From the NCBI GenBank assembly GCA_047967505.1, contig CM106539.1: DNA of 64,000 bases. One strand, 5' to 3'. The translations under genes and the position numbers were made by a program. Below are positions 56,501 through 64,000 of this stretch, piece after piece. The notes beneath the pieces were generated by a model. It was given only the letters and a program-made list of their open reading frames with translations. It had not been told where the DNA came from and made no database searches. Source of the DNA: Dipteris shenzhenensis. Its lineage: Eukaryota; Polypodiophyta; Polypodiopsida; Gleicheniales. Numbering within the stretch: the stretch's first letter is position 1; each line of letters begins with the position of its first letter.

Positions 56501-56998
56501 GAGTACAGAGGTGCAGCAATGGCTGCATGTGAGGTAGCTTGGTTGCATAAGCTACTCTATGATATACATCAGTCTACAGATGGGCCGGTTGTCATTTATT
56601 GTGACAACATGAGTAGTATACATTTGGCAAAGAACCCAGTCTTTCATGCGAGAACAAAGCACATTGAGGTGCATTATCACTATGTGCGGGAGAAGGTTTT
56701 ACTAGGTCTTATTGATCTAGTTTATGTCAGCACAGAGGATCAGGTAGCTGACATATTCACGAAAGCATTGGGCGCAGAGAAGCTGCGCAAGTTCAAAGAC
56801 CTGCTTGGTGTGCAGGATTTGGGATTGAGCTCGAGGGGGAGTGTTGAGATATCGAGCTCCACTCGCGATATGCCAGGGTGGCTGTTGTGGATTTATGTCA
56901 CCGACTTGTTAGTAGCTGGAGATGCGGTTGGTACACCGCCCACGAATAATAGCTGGATGACAGCTATCCTTATCTACTCTAGTTTGTGGCTCAGTTAG
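53556..56998 (+). pseudogene. pol: copia A pol (protease, integrase, RT, RNase H)
   Basis: Protease VDSGASNHMT (53562). Integrase 53960-54840: HKRIGHVNIQRL, HSDVWTTKA, FIDDFSKKLWVYF, RSDGGGEYLS, NGIAERKNR. RT 55090-56254: MDVKNAFLHGDL, LYGLKQAPRAW, YVDDLIITGD (about 55880). RNase H 56357-56830: YTDADWASSISDRRSTSG, STKAEYRGAAMAA, ARTKHIEVHYHYV. Premature TAGs at 54084, 54426, 54732, 55005, 56252 and about 56347, and a one-base loss near 55043. The RNase H frame continues through the purine tract into the 3' LTR and stops at 56996-56998. Confidence 0.94.
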
Positions 56999-57196
56999 TA
57001 TGCCACCTTGGTTAGTTGAGTTTGGTTTGAGACCCACATATAGGGTTCTTCTATTTCTTTGTATTAGAGTTCTTTTGGCTTTCACAACTAAGAAGAGGAA
57101 AACCGTTTTCAGCCTCCACCTTTGTGTGTATTCCCCCATTGTGCATGTGAGAAAGCCGCAAGTGAGACTCCTTCCCTCTCTCCCACAATCTTCACA
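56842..57196 (+). repeat. 3' LTR of copia A
   Basis: 355 bp. Includes a 3-bp (TAG) and a 4-bp (GAGT-type) insertion relative to the 5' LTR. Followed by CCTAG (57197-57201). Confidence 0.95.
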
Positions 57197-57869
57197 CCTA
57201 GAGCAAGAAGGGATGAAAGCAGCCTTCAAGGAATATGGCAAACTCATTGACATGGCTGACCAAATAACCTATCGGGACAGGTATGCATGGGATAAAAGAT
57301 CCCTTCATATGGCTCAACACATTATAGATGACAGCTTCATTTAGATGGGTGCCTCCCTCTTTAATACTACGGGTCAGGTTTGCAAGCTTCTGTCACAGAA
57401 GCAACACCTCCACTTAGAACATGAGAAGCAGGTAGCCAGCATGCATAAAGAATTGGATACAACATTGTAGGTGAAAGAAGCGGAGTGGGGAGCAACTCTA
57501 CAGGCAAGGGAGGAGGCTGCGTGAAAAACTCAACAAGACGAGTTTCAGCAGTGTCTTGCAGTGAAGGAGGCAGAGTGGACAGCCAGCAAGAAAGTTTTGG
57601 AGGACAATCATTCGGCCCAACAGGCTGAGATCCAGAGGCAGCTTGCAGCCCTACGGGACAGATACACCTCACTGGCAGAGGACAAGCATACTATGGATCA
57701 ACAAGTGGAGGTGGTGCGGAGTCAGATGAAGCTGATTCTCGAGGAGAAGGACTATCTCCAAGTTTCACATTCCAAGTTGCACGATGACTTCCATGGGTTG
57801 CAAGCTAAAAATGCTGCTCTCAAATCTCGATGTGATCATTACAGGTCTGGCTACCACAGATATTAATCC
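57197..57869 (+). pseudogene. Decayed coiled-coil gene, 3' part
   Basis: Continues the gene interrupted at 51720: LEQEGMKAAFKEYGKLIDMA then DRYAWDKRSLHMAQH. In-frame TAG/TGA codons (about 57343, 57468, 57522) are followed by a long heptad-like, charge-rich stretch at 57561-57866 (EIQRQLAALRDRYTSLAED, QVEVVRSQMKLILEE, LHDDFHGLQAKNAALKSR), i.e. a predicted coiled coil, ending in TAA. Family unknown. Confidence 0.55.
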
Positions 57870-57937
57870 AAATACGACGACATCCGCAACCTCATGGACA
57901 TAGTTGAGGAAGAGGCAAAGGCCAGCCCCAGAACATC

Positions 57938-58003
57938 AGCACACCCACCACACCCACCCCTCCCCTTCCCTGACACCACACCCACCCCTCCCCTTCCCTG
58001 ACC
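57938..58003 (+). repeat. Direct duplication (CACACCCACCCCTCCCC...)
   Basis: Two adjacent copies of a 26-28-bp unit, ACCACACCCACCCCTCCCC plus TTCCCTGAC. Confidence 0.85.
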
Positions 58004-58429
58004 TTCATCCAGCAAGCAGTAGCTCCTGGATCTTTTAGTTTGGCATTTCTTTTTGTGAGCTCTGTACATTTGGATTCTGCAGTTCTCATGTAAATAAAGG
58101 AATTTTGGAGTTGTATGGCCATGAGCCAGTTTTATTTCAGTTTTATAGTTGTAAGGCCATGAGCCCTTTCTTTTCAATTTTGGGATGTCAACCACAAGGT
58201 CACTTTCTTATTTGTAATTTATACTTAACTTTCTCTCACACAAACCCTCAGTCATTCACCGAGACGGTGAATGATACTGGCGGGGGATCTGTTGTACTCA
58301 AAATCTCCAGGACTCCCACCAAGAGTCACACCTGGGTCACATCATGGTCACCTCAACAACATGCCAAGTTGTTAGACCTTGGTCATACCTAGTCGCATCG
58401 TGTTCACACATGTTCACATCTTGGTCACT

Positions 58430-58560
58430 CTGGAACTGACTTGGACATTACTTGACATGGACATGACTTGGACATGACTTGACATGGACATGACTTGACA
58501 TGACTTGGACATGACTTGACCTGGACATGACTTGACCTGGACATGACTTGGGTATGACGG
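58430..58560 (+). repeat. GACATGACTTG minisatellite
   Basis: About ten copies of GACATGACTTG / GACTTGGACAT in tandem. Confidence 0.9.
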
Positions 58561-58585
58561 AAGCAATACATGACTGAAGAGTGCC

Positions 58586-58762
58586 AAACCTACATGGGAT
58601 ACACCTGTTGGTGCACATGGGAAGCAGTCCAACTGGCGCAATGGTGCACGGGTACACCTGTTGATGCACATGGGAAGTAGTCAAGCAGAGTGCACAGGTG
58701 CACAGGCGGTACTCGTTGATGCACAGGGGAAGCAGTCCAACAGTTAAGAGGTATAGGTGGTG
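58586..58762 (+). repeat. Three ~55-bp imperfect repeats
   Basis: Units share ACACCTGTTG(A/G)TGCACA and GGGAAGCAGTCCAAC. Non-coding. Confidence 0.7.
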
Positions 58763-59397
58763 CACCAACCCTCTCAACCAACTAGTGTTAGGAGCGCATG
58801 AATAGAAAGGAGAACACATGAAGCACGGGATTCACTGACCCAGAATAGGCTAGAGTGTTGCACAAGCCATTAAGGGCAGAGCGGCCCACAAACGGTGGAA
58901 TGGCTAAGGATGGCTAAGGATGCAAGAAGACATCCAATAGGAAGAAGGAGAGGAGATTGGCAGCATGGGGTGGAGCAAAGGAGGAGAAGGTGAAGAGGGG
59001 AAAAGGGGAAAGGGGGAAGGACATTCTGGTGGGCCTCTAGTCCTTGAGAGCCTACCTTGGGAGTTGCAAGACCAGCAACATCGATTCGAGAGGTCACAAG
59101 CCGATTTGAGACGTTGCCCACAGACTCGGAGGGCGATAGGAGGTGAGTGCTCATTCTTCTCCCTCGCCCAGACGTCCATCATGCTCGCTGAGGCTGAGAT
59201 GTAGTTGCAACTCGTCTACTCAAACCAGAGCTCTACCACAATTTTCAAGGAAAGATATGTATGGACATTTGTGTATTTTGTTCAACTCCCTGAAAGCCTT
59301 TGCATCCTCGGCTTTCCAAGCTATGAGAAACTTCTCCACATGAGCTTCTGCATACTCCTTGGCATTCCCTAGGATCTTTTGTGTCTTTGAATGTATC
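58763..59397. other. No gene recognised
   Basis: Purine-rich around 58960-59020 (GGAGAAGGTGAAGAGGGG). Small frames on both strands lack motifs. Confidence 0.4.
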
Positions 59398-59399
59398 TG

Positions 59400-59747
59400 T
59401 TAGAAATGGAGCATGAGTAAGAGCAAGTGAGCAAATGAGAGCAATGATGAGTTGATTTCATTCATGAGTAGAGTTACATATAGTTGGAATGCCCCTGAGT
59501 AGGTGGCTCCATATCCATGATTATCTCCATCAGTAACACCCCCAAGTCCTCCATCAAACTAGCCACCAAGTCCTTAACTTATCTCAATCACACCTAGATG
59601 GGTGACACCTAACTGATGAGTCACTCAACACACCTACCATGGTGCTCACTAGCACTCACACCATGTCCTACACAAGCACTAGCACACTGGCACACATAGA
59701 CCACATGACCATGTCCATAAGTGTGTCCCTTAAACATCAATTTATCC
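59400..59747 (-). repeat. Putative LTR of a minus-strand element
   Basis: Starts TGTTAGAAATGG and ends TTATCCAACA, followed by CCCACCTTT, which would be the complement of a purine tract (AAAGGTGGG). This is the arrangement of a 3' LTR on the minus strand. Only one copy is seen, so the call is tentative. Confidence 0.35.
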
Positions 59748-62098
59748 AACACCCACCTTTAAATTGATGACCTTCTACCTTGGCAGTAGCCCTTCATGTC
59801 TCACTCCAGTTGCATTGGCAGTAGGCACATATGGACTCCCTAGCTCCACCATGGCCTCACTCCAAATCTAGTTACCTCAGTTTACAACAAGAGAGTCCAC
59901 CTAGAATATGTGTCTTTGGGTATCACCATAGGACATATGACTCAAAGTAGGCAAACATGACTAACTAAAATGGAAATAACATATCATTTTTGGATGGACT
60001 ATCCACGGTAGAGCACCTTATTGACTCAAACATAAAAGGACTTTTAATTCGATGATGATTTTTAATTCGATGATGCAGGGCACATTCCCCCCTTGATGGA
60101 AATCCTTTTGCGGCGTCACTTCCATGCTACCATGGTGTCAGTTCCATATATGTAAAATGAAATATTCGATGATGTCCATGTGGATGATGATGCCGATCAT
60201 GCCCATGTCGACGTAGACTCTTTGCCATTGTTGTTGTAAAGTCCATGTTTGGTACCATAGTGCTTCTTTCCATAAGGTATGACCATTTTCAAGAGCAGAG
60301 AATCTGTGATTCTAGCCATGTAGAGCTCAAGAAACTGAGCAACTTTGCCTTCTGTACCTCGGTCAAATTCTTAATAGATAAAGAGTTTTGAGGCTTGGAA
60401 AGTTTGATTATGTGACAGTTTTGTTTCTATGTAGAACCTGTGCTTAAGAGGCACTGTGCTTAGCAAGAGATGTCTGTGTTCACATGCAGTAGAATAACTG
60501 TGCTTGTAGAGACATGTGTGCCACGTGGCTCTGCTGATGTGACAGCTATGTTCCTATGCAGAGGAAAATGTGCTTCAGTGGAGGTTATTGTGTGCCAGTG
60601 TCAACAATCTGGAGGGTCTAGAAACCTTAGAATAAAACAAGGAAAAAACTAATTCAAAACAGACGACAGTGACGCTGACGATGGAGTGTATGACGGAAAG
60701 AGAGTAGCGATGATGGAACATGAAGATCCGCAGTGGCGACGAAGCCCACAAAAGCTGTCACGACGGAGTAGCAAGTGTCTTTCACCCAGTGACGGTGAAG
60801 TGACACGGGAGAGAAAGCTTATATACCAGGCAAATTCCTCCAGGAAGAATGCGCGCTGATTTGCTTTAGGTCAAAAATTGACAGAGATGAGAGGCAGAAC
60901 TGTCACATGGGTTTACAGTAGGTAAAGGGCAGCATCACAGCAGCTGGAAGTCGGGCAGATAGGCAAGCTGTTGGGCAGCGGAAATGACAAAGAAGAATTG
61001 CAGGACAGTTCAGCGGATTTGTAGTTCAGTTTCACGTAGGTAACACTATGTTGGGGCAGCTCTTCATGCTCGGGGCAGTAAATCTTGGGCAGCTCCATGT
61101 TGGTGAGGATCGCTATCTTCAAGTCTCCATGGAAGCTCCATTGGTGGGAGAGCTCCTGTTCATTGGTGAGGCTAGCGTGGTGGAGAAGAGGAGAGCAGAG
61201 GAAAGAAGCTGTGAGTAAAAGGAACTATCCGCAGCTAGAGGCAACAAATCTTAGTAGCTCATCTCTTTTTCCTTGTTGTAGAAGCTGCATATTTGTGGAG
61301 GTAGCCTCTTGGGATGAGAATTCCTTACAGTTAGGATGGCAAGAGGCATTTGTGCTAGTAGCCTATTGGATTGAGAAAAGCTTAGTGTTGTAGGGATGGC
61401 AGGAGGATGGGACCCCTTGTTTGGTTTCTGGTTTTAAGAAGCTTGTATCCACTTGAGGAGAGGTAGATGGCCGTGAATTTCGGAGGGGATCTTTTTGCTG
61501 AGGCTATAGACTTTGTCATTGAATCTTCTAAGAGGTTTGGCAGGGGTCTCGTTGTTGCTAAGGCTGTTAAATCTTTTTTATCTTTGGCATTTCTTGATAT
61601 CCTGCATTCTGATTGGATGGGAGGCTTGGAGTCCTATGCAAGGAGTGTGTGAGTGTAGGTGTGCTAGAAGGTTCTAGTGACTTGGCAGTTAGGCCAGATC
61701 ATTGAACATATAGATCAGTTTGTATGCAGGTGTTATATATGTGCATGAGGAGGATGTTTGTCGAGGGTCTCATTAACTTAGCCTGCAGATTCTTTCGTTA
61801 AATCGCCTTGAGATTTGGCATAGACTTTTGTTCTGCTTGTGAATTCATTGCATGCTTTGAGAGTGTGGAATGAAAATATGTGATACTATTTTTGATGCAA
61901 TCTACTAGGTGCCTATGCAAAATCGTGTGAGTGCACGTGACCTATCGACTAGGTAGGGAAAGACTATATGCTTATTTGTGGGACTTCATAGGGAAACTCA
62001 ATCATCACTTTTGAGCCCTATGTTAAAATCAATCAGGTGTACCTACATGTGCAAAAATGTAAATATGCCAGTGAGTGTGTGTAACAATCTAGTACAAA
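59748..62098. other. Unassigned 2.3 kb
   Basis: No intact gene. An internal near-duplication (GTGACAG...TATGTAGAACCTGTGCTT and GTGACAG...TATGCAGAGGAAAATGTGCTT) lies at about 60413-60575. A 61-codon plus-strand frame at 61467-61652 (MAVNFGGDLFAEAIDFVIES) is hydrophobic-amphipathic but unrecognised. It could be the interior of a retroelement bounded by 59747 and 62099. Confidence 0.35.
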
Positions 62099-63126
62099 CT
62101 ATATGCCCGTGAGTGTGTATATCTCATAGATTAATCCTGCATCTAAGAGTTTTTCTAGTCCTTCATAGACTATGGTGCCATATTTTGGATTTGTTCTATA
62201 TGGTCCACATACATTAGGGTGGCCACCTTCCCTAATAGGTATCATGTGTACTGTCATTTTTGGTGAAATTCGTATGACCATGCTAGTCAGTATCAGTATT
62301 CCATTACGAGTGCTTTTGGCTTTTGTGTGAGCTGTTTCCCAATGAATCTGAGTTTCTCTTCCTCCCCTTCAAGCGCAAGGTTTATTGTTTTGGTTTTGGC
62401 CTGTCCCTCATAGATTGGAGGCTCTCCAATGATATTAGTTTCTTGCACTTCAGATTCTCATACTAATCTTGTCATTGCTATGGGGACACTACCATTAGTC
62501 TAGTTCTTAAAGTACTCTGGTACTTCACGAAGATCAACCTCTGATGGTGTTAAAGTTGCCGTACTTGGGCTATGGTCACTGGGTGGTGTAGTATCATTAA
62601 CCAATTTTTGAGGATCTTGTTGAATTTTTTTTAATGTAGTCTTATTATCAAGCTTCATCCACACATGTGGCTTAAACTTTCAAAACTTTTTAAACTTTTC
62701 CACTAGCAAAGTATTCCCAAGTAATGGTTCATTTGTTGTGCATCATTCTTTCAAGTCCATTGGAGGACCATTCAAGAGGAGGTGGCTTAAATTTTTGGAG
62801 AGTTGGCTTGGTAAGATACAATTCTACAATCCTGGTTTGCACTCATTTGAACTCATTGAAGTGTTTGGCCTTGGCTTTGTGTCACATCCACCTTCGGTCT
62901 TCTTGTAGGATCTTCTGCTATTGTTCAGCTTTGGAGTTTCGACTTTGGGAAGTTTGACAGCCATTAGGGCACAGAGAATGGCTAAATCATTGTCAAAGAC
63001 ATGGCCTTCTAATTGAGAATTTTCAGCCTCTATTTCAAGGTCCCAAGGAAAATCCAAGTAATTACTGTCATTGATAGCTTCTTCAGGATCACTATTCCAT
63101 TCAAGGTCAACCATAAAGAATGGCAA
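62099..63126 (-). pseudogene. pol: gypsy F protease-RT linker and RT start
   Basis: The linker contains acidic SDPEEAINDSNYLDFPWDLE and, near 62410, TINLALEGEEEKLRFIGKQL, matching the segment before RT in plant gypsy elements. At 62099-62281 IREGGHPNVCGPYRTNPKYG and VYEGLEKLLDAGLIYEI match the RT entry motif (P.R..PYR.NP....v..El.klL.aG.I). It then stops. TAG and frame changes throughout. Confidence 0.75.
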
Positions 63127-63383
63127 TTATGGATCTATTAGCTCTTCATGTATGAGTGGAGGTACTGACCTTTGCATCAATTTGTGAGAAGATAGGATCT
63201 AGTGTATGGCAGTTAATGGTTGCCAATGCATGGATCCAATTGTTGATATTGCTCTATGTATATCCAGCTAAGGCATGCTGTTGTGGGAGGGCTGATTTTC
63301 TTGAGATTGTGGTTGAAGAGGATTTATCCAACATTGACAATTATTGATGTGCCACGATTTTGTATTGTCAATCTATCAACTCC

Positions 63384-63740
63384 CTAATCATGGAGGACTG
63401 ATGCTCCATGAAACCAAGGACGTCTGAGCAAGATTTGATAAGATTTCTTGGGGAGATCCAAGATTGTGAACTGAAGAGAAAAGAAAACTCCTGCTACTTT
63501 TGTGGATACTCCATCCACTATACCCAAGGGCTTTGCATGTGAATCATCTATAAGGCGTATGTTGAAATGAGCCTTTTGCATTGGTGGGAGACTCCATTAA
63601 TTATAGAGATCCTTGGATAGGACATTCACACCTACTTCACCATCCACAATGGCTTGGATCTCATCATATGCTTTATGGATCAAAGGCATGGTGATATCTT
63701 CTATTTCTTCCATAGGTAGAGGGGGGCTTTATAATTCAAT
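63384..63740 (-). pseudogene. gypsy F protease
   Basis: LGIVDGVSTKVAGVFFSLQF then TILDLPKKSYQILLRRPWFH matches the flap and C-terminal motif of plant gypsy retropepsins, where LLGRPW has become LLRRPW. Upstream (about 63600-63740) AYDEIQAIVDGEVGVNVLS contains the altered active-site region: DGE at the position usually DtGA/DSGA. Confidence 0.7.
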
Positions 63741-64000
63741 CCATCATTTGAAACTCTACCAGAGATTGGGACAATTCTGTAAGAGGATTCCAATGGGAAT
63801 GGACACAGGGCAACTTAGAATGCTTGAGAGTGCGGCACATTCTAGTTGGGGTGGTAGAACATTATGTTGTGGATCTTGTTACTGGGATAGAGGCTCGATT
63901 ACAGTGTCAATACTTGGTGGGGTAACTCAGGGATTTAGGATCATGTGCTTGCTTCTCAGCTTTGAATTGAGCTTGTTCATTGTGCTTGCCATCGAGCCTT

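Larger units (their letters stand above)
51721..57196 (+). mobile_element. Complete Ty1/copia retrotransposon A
   Basis: 5476 bp with LTRs 51721-52068 and 56842-57196, perfect primer site, purine tract CGAGGGGGAG before the 3' LTR and 5-bp duplication CCTAG. Contains gag, zinc knuckle, protease, integrase, RT and RNase H in copia order. The LTRs differ mainly by two small gaps (3 and 4 bp), indicating a fairly recent insertion, yet the coding region has many stops, so it was probably mobilised in trans or decayed by transitions. Confidence 0.96.
62099..64000 (-). mobile_element. Ty3/gypsy retrotransposon F, truncated
   Basis: Minus-strand order: protease (63384-63740), linker (62300-63130) and the start of RT (62099-62281), continuing off the right edge. 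RT homology ends at about 62125 before the catalytic domain, so the element is 3' truncated. Confidence 0.75.

Noticed and set aside
61467-61652. Small plus-strand protein MAVNFGGDLFAEAID...
   Set aside because: Short, no homology recognised, no supporting signals; kept only as a note in the region entry.

Overview
The window looks like intergenic heterochromatin of a land plant. It is packed with nested plant-type Ty1/copia and Ty3/gypsy retrotransposons (tRNA-iMet primer sites), a CACTA element and short spliceosomal introns, and it holds fragments of a plant sorbitol dehydrogenase gene. I cannot name the species. I see no intact ordinary host gene, rRNA, tRNA or CRISPR; almost everything is mobile DNA in successive layers.

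Layout. 1-237 is the tail of a copia LTR (family A). 238-12123 is the transposase-gene end of a minus-strand CACTA element, interrupted by a 246-bp MITE (1790-2035) and a complete minus-strand copia element (B, 2162-7494). 12124-18276 holds a copia leader with tandem repeats, a copia gag stub, a truncated copia (C1) and an LTR fragment. 18277-37779 is one Ty3/gypsy element (D), split by a rearranged non-autonomous copia (C2, 18568-20889) and by a 14,137-bp DNA transposon (21658-35794). 37780-45722 is the 3' half of a second family A copia, fused to gypsy D and interrupted by a complete minus-strand copia (E, 38057-43945). 45723-51720 and 57197-57869 hold unassigned sequence, pyrimidine-rich tandem repeats and a decayed coiled-coil gene, into which the complete copia A (51721-57196) inserted. 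The rest is repeats, a possible LTR (59400-59747) and a minus-strand gypsy element (about 62099-64000).

The most notable object is the 14.1-kb DNA transposon. It starts and ends with CTCGGGGGGGTC-type inverted repeats, is flanked by an exact 8-bp duplication (GCCTCAAC), and removing it restores the gypsy reading frame. It carries a large three-exon transposase-like gene (30524-34824, about 1370 codons, one internal stop) and, just upstream, an open protein kinase gene (28497-30029) whose N-terminal part resembles the central domain of TFIIS. It also contains remnants of a sorbitol dehydrogenase gene and other exon-like pieces. The MITE at 1790-2035 has both ends of the same family, so the family has moved at least twice here.

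Almost all other coding sequence is decayed. Comparing the two family A copies directly shows stop codons arising reciprocally by CAG to TAG changes, as expected if methylated cytosines have been deaminating.
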